Below, in pieces: positions 45,936 through 58,316 of a stretch of 64,000 bases of DNA (the stretch's first letter is position 1; the number at the start of each line of letters is the position of its first letter). Both the position numbers and the translations under genes were made by a program. Under the pieces are notes generated by a model. It saw only the letters and a list, made by a program, of their open reading frames with translations. It made no database searches and was not told the DNA's origin. Source of the stretch: Saccharopolyspora flava (lineage in GTDB: Bacteria > Actinomycetota > Actinomycetes > Mycobacteriales > Pseudonocardiaceae). Where the stretch lies: assembly GCF_900116135.1 (NCBI RefSeq), contig NZ_FOZX01000013.1, forward strand, positions 84,771-148,770. The letters run 5' to 3'.

Positions 45936-47812
45936 TTGGGCGCGACGAACGGACACCGGACGAACGGGACCCGCAAGCTCAACCGGGTCGTGATTCGCTT
46001 CGCCGGTGACTCCGGTGACGGAATGCAGCTGACCGGCGATCGGTTCACCTCGGAGGCCGCTGCCTTCGGGAACGACCTGGCCACGCTGCCGAACTTCCCG
46101 GCCGAGATCCGGGCCCCCGCCGGCACGTTGCCGGGGGTGTCGAGCTTCCAGCTGCACTTCGCCGACTACGACATCCTCACGCCCGGCGACCGGCCGGACG
46201 TGCTGGTGGCGATGAACCCGGCGGCGCTGAAGGCCAACCTCGGCGACCTCCCGCATGGTGGGATCCTCATCGTCAACACCGACGAGTTCACCAAGCGCAA
46301 CCTGACCAAGGTCGGCTACGACGCCGACCCCCTGGAAGGCGAGGTGCTCGACGACCTCTACGCCGTGCACCGGGTGCAGATGGGCACCCTGACCCAGGGC
46401 GCGCTGGCCGAGACCGGGCTGGGCAAGAAGGACGCCGAGCGCTGCAAGAACATGTTCGCGCTCGGGCTGCTGTCGTGGATGTACCACCGGCCGACCGAGG
46501 GCACCGAGACCTTCCTGCGGGAGAAGTTCGCCAAGAAGCCCGACATCGCCGAGGCCAACGTGCTGGCCTTCCGCGCGGGCTGGAACTACGGCGAAACCAC
46601 CGAGTCGTTCGCGGTGACCTACGAGGTTGCTCCGGCCAAGCTGCCCGAGGGCACCTACCGGCAGATCACCGGCAACACCGCGCTGGCCTACGGGATCGTG
46701 GCGGCGGGGCAGCGCAGCGGACTGCCGGTGTTCCTCGGGACCTACCCGATCACCCCGGCCTCGGACGTGCTGCACGAGCTCGCCAAGCACAAGAACTTCG
46801 GGGTCACCACGTTCCAGGCCGAGGACGAGATCGCCGGTGTCGGCGCGGCGCTGGGCGCCTCGTTCGGCGGATCGCTGGGCGTGACGACCACGTCCGGTCC
46901 CGGCCTGGCGCTGAAGTCGGAGACGATCGGTCTGGCGGTGGCCCTGGAGCTGCCGCTGCTGGTGTGCGACATCCAGCGCGGCGGCCCGTCGACGGGTCTG
47001 CCGACGAAGACCGAGCAGGCCGATCTGCTGCAGGCGCTCTACGGCCGCAACGGCGAGTCGCCGGTGCCGGTGCTCGCGCCCTGCTCCCCGGCGGACTGCT
47101 TCGAGATCGCCCTCGACGCGGCGCGGATCGCGCTGGAGTACCGGACCCCGGTGCTGCTGCTGTCCGACGGCGCGATCGCCAACGGTTCCGAGCCGTGGCT
47201 CATCCCGGACGTGACGAGCCTGCCGGATCTGAGCGTGCGGTTCGCGACCGAACCCAACGCCACCGACGGCTCCGGCGAGTTCTGGCCCTACGTCCGCGAC
47301 GAGGAGACCCTCGCCCGCGAGTGGGCCGTGCCGGGCACGCCGGGCCTGGAGCACCGGGTCGGCGGTCTGGAGAAGGCCGACGGCAAGGGCAACATCTCCT
47401 ACGACCCCGACAACCACGACCACATGACGCGGCTGCGGCAGCGCAAGGTCGACGGGGTGAGCGTCCCGGACATCACCGTCGACGACCCCTCCGGCGAGGC
47501 GAAGGTGCTCGTGCTGGGCTGGGGCTCGTCGTTCGGCCCGATCGGCGCCGCCTGCCGCCGGGTGCGCGCGCAGGGCCTGCAGGTCGCCAGCGCGCACCTG
47601 CGCTACCTCAACCCGATGCCCGCCAACCTCGGTGAGGTGCTGCGCGGCTACGACAAGGTGATCGTGCCCGAGATGAACCTCGGGCAGCTGGCGATGCTGC
47701 TGCGCTCCCGCTACCTCGTCGACGTGCAGTCCTACACCAAGGTCGCCGGCCTGCCCTTCCAGGCCGAAGAACTCCAGAACGTGCTCAACGACGTCGTGCA
47801 GGGGGTGTCCGC

Positions 47813-47816
<4 letters not shown>
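45936..47816 (+). CDS. korA: 2-oxoacid:ferredoxin oxidoreductase, alpha (fused gamma-alpha) subunit
   Basis: A 626-residue subunit. The N-terminal gamma-like domain (about 1-200) reads VVIRFAGDSGDGMQLTGDRF, LPNFPAEIRAPAGTLPGVSS. The alpha domain follows: GNTALAYGIVAAGQRSGLPV, YPITPASDVLHELAKHKN, FQAEDEIAGVGAALGASFGG, TTTSGPGLALKSETIGLAV. This is the actinobacterial KorA arrangement, which oxidises 2-oxoglutarate (or another 2-oxoacid) to the acyl-CoA with reduction of ferredoxin in an anaerobic-type TCA route. The TTG start has AAGGGG about 10 bases upstream. It overlaps korB by 4 bases. Confidence 0.93.
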
Positions 47817-48874
<1,058 letters not shown>

Positions 48875-48887
48875 GCAGCACCGGCGA

Positions 48888-48919
48888 CGACGGGCCCCAC
48901 CGCGCGGTGGGGCCCGTCG
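48888..48919. terminator. Perfect 32-base palindrome, terminator of korAB
   Basis: The stretch is fully self-complementary around its centre (48903/48904), with arms beginning CGACGGGCCCCACCGC. It lies between the converging korB and ThDP-enzyme genes and can end both transcripts. Confidence 0.8.
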
Positions 48920-48923
48920 CGCG

Positions 48924-50468
48924 TCACAGGACCGCTTCGACGAGCAGCGGCCCGCTCCGGCGCTGCGCCTGCTGGAGCGCGTCGAGCAGCTCCTCGCCCG
49001 TGGTGGCGCGGATCGCCTCGACGCCGAAGCCCCGGGCCACCGCCGGCCAGTCGAGCGCCGGATCGCCCAGGCTGGTCATCGACGCCGCGGCCGCGCCCGG
49101 ATCGTCGACACCGGCGCGCTGGAGCTCGTGGTCGAGGATGCGGTAGCGGGAGTTGGAGCAGATCACCGTGGTGACGTTCAGCGACTCGCGGGCCTGGGTC
49201 CACAGCGCCTGGGCGGTGTAGGCCGCGCTGCCGTCGGCCTGCAGGGTGATCACCGCGCGGTCCGGGCAGGCGATCGCCGCACCCGTGGCCACCGGCATGC
49301 CCATCCCGATCGCCCCACCCGTCTGCGACAGCTCGCAGTGCGCGGGCGCGGCGTCGGCGATCGCCGGGTACGCCGCCGCGGACGACACGCCCTCGTTGAC
49401 GATGATCGCGTTGTCCGGCTGGGTGAGCACGATCGCCGCGGCGATCGCGTTCGCGTCCAGCGCACCGGACGGCTTGGCGACCTCCGGCCGCTGCGCGCGC
49501 GGCGGTTCCTCGGCCGCGCTGCCGGTGGCCTCGGCCAGCGCCGCCAGGGCGTGCAGCGCGTCGGCCTCGGTATCGGCCAGCTCGTGCACCTTCAGCCCGT
49601 CGGGCAGCGGGTGGCTGGGCTGACCGCGGTAGCCGAAGAACGACACCGGCGTGCGGGCGCCGACCAGGATCAGGTCCGAGAAGCCCTCGAAGGTCTCGGT
49701 CACCGCCTCCGGGAAGTACGGCAGCATCCGCACCGGCGGGATGCCCGGGCCGCGCTCCATGCGGGCGCTGCCGCGCTCGGCGAGCACCTCGGCTCCCGCC
49801 GTCGCCGCGATCCGGGCCGCCGTGCGGAGCGCTTCGGCGCTCTCCACCGCCTGACCGCCCAGCAGCAGCACCGGGCGCCGCCCGGCCGAGAGGACCTTGG
49901 CGATCTCAGCGATCCGCTGCTCGTCGACCTGTGGCCGCTCCGGCGCGGCCGGCACCTGCACCGGCATGCCGCCCTGGCCCCACATGTGGTCGGCCGCGGC
50001 GATGAGCGTCGCGGGCAACCGGGTCCGCAGCGACGCCAGGTAGGCCTCGGCGAACTCGCCCGCGGCGGCGGCCGTCGAGGAGGTCCGGCCTACCCAGCCC
50101 GACACCGGTGACGCCAGCGATTCGATGTCGCTGTGCAGCGGCGCGTCGGCGGCCTGGTGCCACGTGGCGTGCTCGCCGACCAGGTTGATGATCGGGGTGC
50201 GGGCGCGGCGGGCGTTGTGCAGGTTCGCGATCCCGTTGGCGAAGCCCGGTCCCAGGTGCAGCAGGGTGAGCGCCGGTGTTCCGGTCATCCGGCCGTAGCC
50301 GTCGGCCGCGCCGGTCACCACGCCCTCGGATAGGCCCAGCACCGCCCGCATCCCCGGCACCTGGTCGAAGGCCTCGACCAGCGGGATCTCGGTGGTTCCG
50401 GGATTGGCGAAGCAGGTGTCGACACCGGCGGCAGCGGCGGTGGCCAGCAGTCCTTCGGAACCCTTCAC
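48924..50468 (-). CDS. ThDP-dependent enzyme, acetolactate-synthase-large-subunit-like
   Basis: A 514-residue protein with the three-domain ThDP decarboxylase layout. Catalytic Glu in VLGLSEGVVTGAADGYGRMT, FADxxLHxGPGF-type TLLHLGPGFANGIANLHNAR, middle domain LLLGGQAVESAEALRTAA, and the ThDP motif LQADGSAAYTAQALWTQARE...CSNSRY. The absence of clear AHAS FAD-domain features makes a carboligase or benzoylformate-decarboxylase-like function possible. The GTG at 50468 has AGGAG 5 bases upstream; another GTG at 50474 is too close to it. The substrate is not known. Confidence 0.83.
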   Translation of the reverse strand: MKGSEGLLATAAAAGVDTCFANPGTTEIPLVEAFDQVPGMRAVLGLSEGVVTGAADGYGRMTGTPALTLLHLGPGFANGIANLHNARRARTPIINLVGEHATWHQAADAPLHSDIESLASPVSGWVGRTSSTAAAAGEFAEAYLASLRTRLPATLIAAADHMWGQGGMPVQVPAAPERPQVDEQRIAEIAKVLSAGRRPVLLLGGQAVESAEALRTAARIAATAGAEVLAERGSARMERGPGIPPVRMLPYFPEAVTETFEGFSDLILVGARTPVSFFGYRGQPSHPLPDGLKVHELADTEADALHALAALAEATGSAAEEPPRAQRPEVAKPSGALDANAIAAAIVLTQPDNAIIVNEGVSSAAAYPAIADAAPAHCELSQTGGAIGMGMPVATGAAIACPDRAVITLQADGSAAYTAQALWTQARESLNVTTVICSNSRYRILDHELQRAGVDDPGAAAASMTSLGDPALDWPAVARGFGVEAIRATTGEELLDALQQAQRRSGPLLVEAVL

Positions 50469-50540
50469 GAGCACTCCTACGGCACGGCGGAAATCCGGAC
50501 GGGATTCATGCTCACCGCCCGGACCGCGACCGGCAAGAGA

Positions 50541-51377
50541 TCACTCGGGGTGGGCGAGCAGGTGCTGCAGCAGCAGGCGGCTCAGCGAGTCCGGTGCCTC
50601 CTCGGGGATCCAGTGCGAGACCTCCTGCAGCATCTCGAACCGGTACGGGCCGGTGACGTGCCGCTCGGTGGCCAGCGCCGCGGTGGAACCGACCGCGACG
50701 TCCTCGGTGCTCCACACGTACAGGGTGGGCACGCTGATCGGGCCGATCTCGCCGTTGAACCGCGACGCCCGGTACCAGTTGAGCGCGCCGGTCAGCGCGC
50801 CCGGTTCGGTGAGCCGCTGCACGTAGTCGTCGACGTGGTGCTCCGGGACGCCCGGGTAGTAGATCCGGCGCAGCTTGGCGGCGTTGTCGGCCAGCAGCGT
50901 CTTCTCGGCGGTGGAGGAGCGCAGCGCCTGCATGTAGGCCGAGCGCTGCTGCTGGTCCTCGTCCTCGCGCACCGCCTGGGTGAAGGCGTCCAGGTGCGGG
51001 ATCGACACGGCGGTGAGGGTGCGCAGGCGGTCGGGGTGCGCGGCGGCCACCGACCAGGCCACCGCCGCGCCCCAGTCGTGGCCGACCAGGTCGAAGCGCT
51101 GCCACCCGAAGTGGTCGGCGATGGCCAGCACGTCGCCGACGAGCTCGTCCATCCGGTAGTCGGCGACCTGCTGGGGCCGCACGCCGGGGGAGTAGCCGCG
51201 CTGGTCCGGGGCCACGGCGAAGCACTCGGCGCCGCCGAGCACGCCCAGCTGCTCGCTCCACTGGACCGCCGCTTCCGGGAACCCGTGCAGCAGCAGCACC
51301 GGGCGCCCGTCCTCGGGACCCGAGGTCAACGCGTCGAACTCGCCCGCAGGCGTGGGGATCTGGATGTAGTCGGCCAC
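50541..51377 (-). CDS. Epoxide-hydrolase-like alpha/beta hydrolase
   Basis: A 278-residue hydrolase. Oxyanion motif [20 protein letters not shown], nucleophile Asp in [17 protein letters not shown], a cap domain with [19 protein letters not shown] and [10 protein letters not shown], and the late catalytic residues in [13 protein letters not shown] and [14 protein letters not shown]. The HDWG nucleophile and HGFPE point to epoxide hydrolase rather than esterase. On the minus strand TAGGGT (51384-51389) lies 6 bases before the GTG at 51377, so this is likely a leaderless start; GTG 51383 is also in frame but touches the -10 box. Confidence 0.86.
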   Translation of the reverse strand: MADYIQIPTPAGEFDALTSGPEDGRPVLLLHGFPEAAVQWSEQLGVLGGAECFAVAPDQRGYSPGVRPQQVADYRMDELVGDVLAIADHFGWQRFDLVGHDWGAAVAWSVAAAHPDRLRTLTAVSIPHLDAFTQAVREDEDQQQRSAYMQALRSSTAEKTLLADNAAKLRRIYYPGVPEHHVDDYVQRLTEPGALTGALNWYRASRFNGEIGPISVPTLYVWSTEDVAVGSTAALATERHVTGPYRFEMLQEVSHWIPEEAPDSLSRLLLQHLLAHPE

Positions 51378-51406
51378 CCGCACACCCTAACGCTCCCGGC
51401 GGCACC

Positions 51407-51426
51407 GACGTTTTCACCGAAACGTC
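51407..51426. promoter_or_regulatory. Dyad at the -35 region of the hydrolase gene
   Basis: GACGTTT (51407-51413) and AAACGTC (51420-51426) are mirrored with 6 bases between. They cover the expected -35 region (about 17 bases from the TAGGGT -10 box), so a regulator could bind here. Confidence 0.4.
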
Positions 51427-51467
51427 CTCTCAGGTCCACTTCGACCCCGGGTGAGGTGGGGTGGGTT

Positions 51468-51505
51468 GGGGGTGGGGAAGTTTTCATGAAAACTTCCCCA
51501 CCCCC
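51468..51505. terminator. Perfect 38-base palindrome behind the epimerase gene
   Basis: Arms of 19 bases, beginning GGGGGTGGGGAAGTTTTCA, are mirrored without any spacer (centre 51486/51487). The minus-strand epimerase stop lies 3 bases beyond. It is likely a terminator for the GH2-epimerase operon and could form a cruciform. Confidence 0.7.
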
Positions 51506-51508
51506 CGA

Positions 51509-52525
51509 TCACGCGAGGCGGTACCCCCAACTTCCGGTGTGGGTCTGTCCGGGTTGGAGGACGATGAGGCCGTCGCCGGTGACGAAAGCGTTGGGGGCCA
51601 ACGTCATCGGCTCCACCGTGAGGCCCTGGCGGCCCGGGCGGTCGGTGCTCGGGTCGTCGTCGGTGTAGACCTGCAGGTAGTGGTGGGACTCGTCGACCCA
51701 CAGCTCCACGTCGACGTCCGGGCGCCGGAACCGCACCACCGCTTCGCCGCCGGTGTGGTGCAGGCCGGTGAACGCGGTGTCCATCGTGGTCGGACCGATC
51801 GGCCTGGCGGAGCGGAAGTCGTAGTCGGTTCCCGAGACCGTGGCCGTCCCGGTCGGGATGAGCCGGTCGTTGACGACGTAGTAGGTGTCGGCGGGGATCT
51901 CCAGCTCGATGTCGTCGATCCGGGTGCCCGGGGCCGCCGCCAGGTAGGTGTGGTTGGCGGTGCCGAACGGGGCCGGGCCGCGCCCGACGTTGGTCGCCGA
52001 CAGGGTGCTGGAGAACCCGCGATCGTCCACTCGGAACTCGATGCGGAACGCCAGCTGGAACGGGTATCCGTAGTCCGGCGGCAGGACGTGCTCCAGCACG
52101 ACCGCGTCGGCGCGGTGCGACACCGGCGACCACTCCACGAAGCTCATCAGCCCGTGCAGCGCGGCGTCGCGCTCCGGCTCGTTGATCGCGACCTGCAGCT
52201 CCTGCCCCTCGAAGGTGTAGGCGCCGTGGTCGATCCGGTTGGCCCAGGGCAGGATCGTCTTGCCCCGGTAGCCCTCGCCGACGTCGTCGGGGGAGTGGGT
52301 CAGCAGCATCTCCCGGCCGTCGACCGTCCAGGACAGCATCGTGGCCGCCACCCCGCCGACGACCACGCGGTGCCGTCCCCTCCCGATCTCGTAGAGGTGT
52401 CCGTTCGCGGTCGGGGGAGCGGTGGGCGCGGCCTGGGCGGTGCCGGGCAGGATCGCCGCCGCACCGGCCGCGCCCGCGGCGCCCAGCAGCGCACCCCGTC
52501 TGTTGATCTGCATGGGTCGCCTCAT
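51509..52525 (-). CDS. Exported aldose 1-epimerase-like protein
   Basis: A 338-residue protein with a twin-arginine signal (INRRGALLGAAGAAGAAAIL, cleaved near AQA-APT). The galactose-mutarotase-like fold shows LPWANRIDHGAYTFEGQELQ, NEPERDAALHGLMSFVEW (with the catalytic His), FGTANHTYLAAAPG (second His), DTAFTGLHHTGGEAVVRF, and VEPMTLAPNAF with the Glu. It would interconvert anomers of a sugar freed outside the cell. Start 52525 overlaps the GH2 stop (TGATG), giving coupling; ATG 52513 with GAGG upstream is an equal alternative. Confidence 0.85.
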   Translation of the reverse strand: MRRPMQINRRGALLGAAGAAGAAAILPGTAQAAPTAPPTANGHLYEIGRGRHRVVVGGVAATMLSWTVDGREMLLTHSPDDVGEGYRGKTILPWANRIDHGAYTFEGQELQVAINEPERDAALHGLMSFVEWSPVSHRADAVVLEHVLPPDYGYPFQLAFRIEFRVDDRGFSSTLSATNVGRGPAPFGTANHTYLAAAPGTRIDDIELEIPADTYYVVNDRLIPTGTATVSGTDYDFRSARPIGPTTMDTAFTGLHHTGGEAVVRFRRPDVDVELWVDESHHYLQVYTDDDPSTDRPGRQGLTVEPMTLAPNAFVTGDGLIVLQPGQTHTGSWGYRLA

Positions 52526-54327
52526 CAGCTTCCCGCCTCGATCGCGGCGGTGTTGTGCTCGCGGACCGAGGCCACGTCCGGCTTCATCACCTGGCGGTCG
52601 TAGGTGAGGAAGCCGTTGACCTCGTTCTCCACATCGGTGGTCTGGGTGTAGATCGCCGCCGACAGCCCGTTGGCCTCGATGACGCGCGCCAGCTCGTCGC
52701 TGACCTCGCCGTAGCGCCGCGTCAGCTGCTCCCTGCTGTCGGTCATCTCGTAGGCGCTGGGGTCGCCGGGCCACAGGTGGCCCTCCTCGGCCAGTCCCAG
52801 CCCGCCGTACTCGCCGTCCACGACGGCCCGGCCGTCGGTGACCGTCGGCGCGCCCGGTCCCACGTAGGTGTGGTCGTCGTAGATGTCGCCGGCCCCGCTG
52901 TCGGGCAGCGAGTAGCAGCAGTTCACCCCGCTGGAGGGGTTGATCAGCCGGGTCGGGTCGGTGCGCCGGGTCAGGTCGGTGATCTCGGCGGTGTCGAACT
53001 CGCCCCAGCCCTCGTTGAACGGCACCCAGGCCACGATGGACGGCGAGCTGCGCAGCTGGTCGATGATGTCGACCCACTCGGCGCGGTAGTTCGCCTTCAT
53101 CTCCTCCGACGGCGGCGGGCTGTCCTCCGGCGGGATGTTCAGGTCGATCGGCAGCGACGGCATGTCCTGCCAGACCAGCAGCCCGAGCCGGTCGGCCCAG
53201 TAGTACCAGCGCGCCGGTTCGACCTTGACGTGCTTGCGGACCATGTTGAAGCCCAGCTCCTTGGTCTTGTCCAGGTCGAAGCGCAGCGCCTCGTCGGTCG
53301 GCGCGGTGTAGATGCCGTCCGGCCAGAAGCCCTGGTCCAGCGGACCGTGCTGGAAGACGATCTTGCCGTTGAGGGCCAGCCGCGGCCGCCCCTGCTCGTC
53401 GTTGACCAGCCCCGTGGTGCGCAGGCCCGTGTAGCTGCCGACCTCGTCGAGCACCGCTCCGTCGGCGCCGAGCAGGCGCACCGTCAGGTCGTACAGGTGC
53501 GGGTCGTCGGGGGTCCACAGGTGCGGCTGCGGGACGTCCACGCGCACCGGCCGATCGGCCGGCCCGGTGGTGCGGGTGACCTCGGTGTCCCCGTCGCGCA
53601 CCGCCACCTCGACCTGCGCCCCGCCGGCGGTGGAGGTGGCGGCGGTGAGGTCGAAGCCGGTCAGGTCCGGGGTGATGTTCAGGCCGGTGACGTGGTCCGG
53701 GTCGACGGGTTCGAGCCACACCGTCTGCCAGATGCCGGAGGCACCGGTGTAGAGGATGCCGCCGGGATCGTTGCGCTGCTTGCCCAGCGGGTACGGCGCG
53801 GTCTCGTTGCCGTCGGAGACGGCGACGGTGAGGTGCTGCGGCTCGCCGGGCCGCACCGCGTCGGTGATGTCGGCGTCGAAGGCGGTGTAGCCGCCCTCGT
53901 GCACCGCCACCTGCCTGCCGTTGACCGAGACCTCGGCGCGCTGGTCGACCGCGCCGAAGTGCAGGATCAGCCGCTGCCCGGACCAGTCGGCGGGCACGTC
54001 GAAGGTGCGCTCGTAGACCATCCGGTCGTCGTGGCGCTGCACGCCCGACAAGGCGGACTCGGGCGGGTAGGGGACGAGGATCTGCTCGGGGGCGTTGTCG
54101 CCGCCGGTGTAGTCCCACAGGCCGTTGAGGTTGAGCCAGCGCTCGCGGGTCAGCTGCGGCCGCGGGTACTCGGGCAGGGCGTTGTCCGGGCCGACCTGGT
54201 CGGTCCAGGGCGTGGTCAGCGGTGGTTCCTGGGGTTGCCAGGCCGGTTCGGCGGTGGCCATCGATGCGGGTGCTCCGGAGAGGGTCAGCAGGAGTGCGGT
54301 GGCAATCGTCGTGACGGGTCGGAACAC
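52525..54327 (-). CDS. Secreted glycoside hydrolase family 2 (beta-galactosidase/glucuronidase-like)
   Basis: A 600-residue protein with a Sec-type signal (TTIATALLLTLSGAPASMAT). Order: sugar-binding domain (about 60-215, RERWLNLNGLWDYTGGDN, AEVSVNGRQVAVHEGGYTAF), an immunoglobulin-like domain (about 220-320), and the TIM barrel (from about 325, GFNMVRKHVKVEPARWYYWA). The acid/base Glu is in VPFNEGWGEF (around residue 440) and the nucleophile Glu in AVVDGEYGGLG (around 504). The substrate may be a galactoside or another beta-glycoside. The GTG has AAGGAGG about 6 bases upstream. It forms a translationally coupled pair with the epimerase. Confidence 0.88.
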   Translation of the reverse strand: MFRPVTTIATALLLTLSGAPASMATAEPAWQPQEPPLTTPWTDQVGPDNALPEYPRPQLTRERWLNLNGLWDYTGGDNAPEQILVPYPPESALSGVQRHDDRMVYERTFDVPADWSGQRLILHFGAVDQRAEVSVNGRQVAVHEGGYTAFDADITDAVRPGEPQHLTVAVSDGNETAPYPLGKQRNDPGGILYTGASGIWQTVWLEPVDPDHVTGLNITPDLTGFDLTAATSTAGGAQVEVAVRDGDTEVTRTTGPADRPVRVDVPQPHLWTPDDPHLYDLTVRLLGADGAVLDEVGSYTGLRTTGLVNDEQGRPRLALNGKIVFQHGPLDQGFWPDGIYTAPTDEALRFDLDKTKELGFNMVRKHVKVEPARWYYWADRLGLLVWQDMPSLPIDLNIPPEDSPPPSEEMKANYRAEWVDIIDQLRSSPSIVAWVPFNEGWGEFDTAEITDLTRRTDPTRLINPSSGVNCCYSLPDSGAGDIYDDHTYVGPGAPTVTDGRAVVDGEYGGLGLAEEGHLWPGDPSAYEMTDSREQLTRRYGEVSDELARVIEANGLSAAIYTQTTDVENEVNGFLTYDRQVMKPDVASVREHNTAAIEAGS

Positions 54328-55245
54328 GGAGTCCTCCTTGACGCCGGAAATTCCGAAAGAAAATCACCAGTAATCAACAACAGTGACCACAACCGAACGT
54401 GGCGTCAACGAGGACGAGCCGAAACCCGCGCATCGGAGCAACCGGTGCACCCGTTGGGCTGGCGCCGGTGGCACGATCACCACCCTCCGCGGGGCCGGCC
54501 GGAGGTCCGGGATGACGATTTCCCGAGTCCGGGAAGCCGCCTCGGCGCGCGGCCGGATCCGGTAACGTGGCTGGTGGAAGCGGGTGCGCGAGCGCTGGAT
54601 CGGTTCTGCGCTCCCGAGGCGGATGGACCGATTGACTGACACTGGGGAAAAAGCTATGGCGCTCCGGCGGTGAACGCCGTAACATCCGTGCTCCGCTCTT
54701 CGATGCAAGTAACGCGAGGAGCGAAAAGTCAACCGCCGCATCGGCTATTCACAAGATTCGTCGAATCTTTGTCGATCGGAACTCTTGAAATAGCGCGATG
54801 ATTGTGCTATATCGGGCGCGCGTTAGTGTACATCCTCCGGGGATTTATTGCACTCACGTGATCGTTATCGGGTTCAAAATCATCTTGAAAATGCCCTGGT
54901 GATAGCGCATTTTTTCACCCAGGGTGACAATGCTAATCACGCAATCATCGCATTGCGGTGATTACCGTCACACGTTTGTACGCTTGCTTCGTGATCTCCT
55001 TCGCCTAGGTTGGTTAAGCGACGCACGGAAATGCGTTGCGCCGGTTGGCAAGGGTGCCGACCGAGTGTGATCGGCGTTGGTGCTGCGGCCTTGAGCGTTT
55101 TCTCGGCTGCCCACGCCGGTCGGAGGTGTTGCCTTTTTTCGCAGTGGCGACCCGCACGGCCGCGAGACACATGCTCGGGGCACGGATTTGCGCATGCCTG
55201 AAGTTCGTGGGTGGCGCATGACCAACGTGAGTGGTGGGAGTGAAA
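54328..55245. promoter_or_regulatory. Long AT-richer upstream region of the betaine cluster
   Basis: About 900 bases with clearly lower GC than the genes and no convincing gene. Visible structure: AGATTCG-T-CGAATCT palindrome near 54752-54766; CCCTGGTG (54894-54901) mirrored by CACCCAGGG (54916-54924) with a T run in the loop; a long imperfect hairpin TAATCACGCAAT (54934-54945) / ATTGCGGTGATTA (54952-54964); TTGCTT (54984-54989) and TAGGTT (55006-55011), 16 bases apart, as a possible promoter; then a leader of about 230 bases with hairpin CGGTTGGC/GCCGACCG (55042-55063) and six T at 55134-55139. Osmotic control would be expected here, but no known riboswitch is recognised. Confidence 0.4.
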
Positions 55246-56946
<1,701 letters not shown>

Positions 56947-57020
56947 GGTCCCCCGGGTCAACAACCTGACTACCGTACGCAAGGATCAAAGCTGCAAAGC
57001 TTGTGAGGTGAGGAGCAGTC

Positions 57021-58223
57021 GTGAGTGAGATCAACCGCCGGTTGTTCACCAGTGAGTCGGTGACCGAGGGCCACCCCGACAAGATGTGCGACGCGATCAG
57101 CGACTCGATCCTGGACGCCTACCTGGCGCAGGACCCGAAGTCCCGCGTGGCGGTGGAAACCATGGTCACCACCGGCCAGGTGCACGTCGCCGGTGAGGTC
57201 ACCACGAAGGCCAACATCGACGTCCCGAGCCTGGTCCGGGAGAAGATCCTGGAGATCGGCTACGACTCCTCGATCAAGGGATTCGACGGCGAGACCTGCG
57301 GTGTCAACGTCGCGATCGGCAAGCAGTCCCCGGACATCGCGCAGGGCGTCGACGAGGCCCACGAGAAGCGCGTCGAGGGCAGCGAGGACGAGATCGCCAA
57401 GCAGGGCGCCGGCGACCAGGGCCTCATGTTCGGCTACGCCTGCAACGACACCGACGAGCTGGCGCCGCTGCCGATCACCCTGGCGCACCGCATGTCGCGT
57501 CGGCTGACCAACGTCCGCAAGGACGGCACGCTGGGCTACCTGCGCGCCGACGGCAAGACCCAGGTCACCGTCGAGTACGCCGGCGACCAGGCCGTGCGCC
57601 TGGACACCGTCGTGCTGTCGACCCAGCACGCCGAGGAGATCGACCTCGAGGGTCAGCTGGTCGGCGACATCCAGAAGCACGTCATCGCCCCGGAGCTGGA
57701 GCGGGCCGGTCTGGACGCGGGCGATGCCCGGGTCCTGATCAACCCGACCGGTCGCTTCGTGGTCGGTGGCCCCATGGGTGACGCGGGCCTGACCGGCCGG
57801 AAGATCATCGTCGACACCTACGGCGGCATGGCCCGCCACGGTGGCGGCGCCTTCTCCGGCAAGGACCCGTCGAAGGTGGACCGCTCCGCGGCCTACGCCA
57901 TGCGCTGGGTGGCCAAGAACGCGGTCGCCGCCGGTCTGGCCGGCCGCATCGAGGTCCAGGTCGCCTACGCGATCGGCAAGGCGGCCCCGGTGGGTCTGTT
58001 CGTCGAGACCTTCGGCACCGAGAACGTCGACCCGGTCAAGATCCAGGCCGCCATCAACGAGGTCTTCGACCTGCGCCCCGGCGCGATCGTGCGTGACCTC
58101 GACCTCCTTCGGCCCATCTACGCCCCGACCGCGGCTTACGGTCACTTCGGGCGCAGCGACGTCGATCTGCCGTGGGAGAACACCGACCGCGCCGCGGCCC
58201 TCAAGGCCGCTGCCGGTCTGTAA
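57021..58223 (+). CDS. metK: S-adenosylmethionine synthetase
   Basis: A 400-residue MetK. Signatures: [20 protein letters not shown] (ATP/methionine site), [20 protein letters not shown], and [20 protein letters not shown] (phosphate loop). It makes SAM from methionine and ATP. It follows the betaine synthase after 74 bases and supplies its SAM. Whether this is the only metK in the genome cannot be told from the window. The GTG start has GTGAGGAGCAG upstream. Confidence 0.97.
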   Translation: MSEINRRLFTSESVTEGHPDKMCDAISDSILDAYLAQDPKSRVAVETMVTTGQVHVAGEVTTKANIDVPSLVREKILEIGYDSSIKGFDGETCGVNVAIGKQSPDIAQGVDEAHEKRVEGSEDEIAKQGAGDQGLMFGYACNDTDELAPLPITLAHRMSRRLTNVRKDGTLGYLRADGKTQVTVEYAGDQAVRLDTVVLSTQHAEEIDLEGQLVGDIQKHVIAPELERAGLDAGDARVLINPTGRFVVGGPMGDAGLTGRKIIVDTYGGMARHGGGAFSGKDPSKVDRSAAYAMRWVAKNAVAAGLAGRIEVQVAYAIGKAAPVGLFVETFGTENVDPVKIQAAINEVFDLRPGAIVRDLDLLRPIYAPTAAYGHFGRSDVDLPWENTDRAAALKAAAGL

Positions 58224-58247
58224 GCCACCAATACCGACGAAGCTGTC

Positions 58248-58294
58248 GCAGGCTGCGGGGCGCCGCCCAGAAATGGCAGTGTCCCGCAGCCTGC
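58248..58294 (+). other. Strong intercistronic hairpin, metK / adoK
   Basis: GCAGGCTGCGGG (58248-58259) and CCCGCAGCCTGC (58283-58294) form a perfect 12-base stem with a 23-base loop that holds a smaller GC-rich fold. It is followed by the ribosome site AAGGAG (58302-58307), not by a T tract. It may be a partial terminator or an RNA end protecting the metK message. Confidence 0.6.
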
Positions 58295-58316
58295 CCTGGT
58301 GAAGGAGTTTTTCAAA

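Noticed and set aside
51509..54367. A 952-codon minus-strand frame that seems to fuse the GH2 and epimerase region
   Set aside because: Only its last third is the epimerase. The first two thirds are the wrong frame of the GH2 gene, which is read in another frame up to the TGATG overlap at 52525.
54364..54741. Minus-strand frame of 125 codons upstream of the betaine cluster
   Set aside because: No start signal or family resemblance; the region is AT-richer and full of hairpins, so regulation is more likely.
56947..57020. SAM riboswitch before metK
   Set aside because: The 74-base gap is too short for and lacks the conserved cores of SAM-I, SAM-II or SAM-IV.
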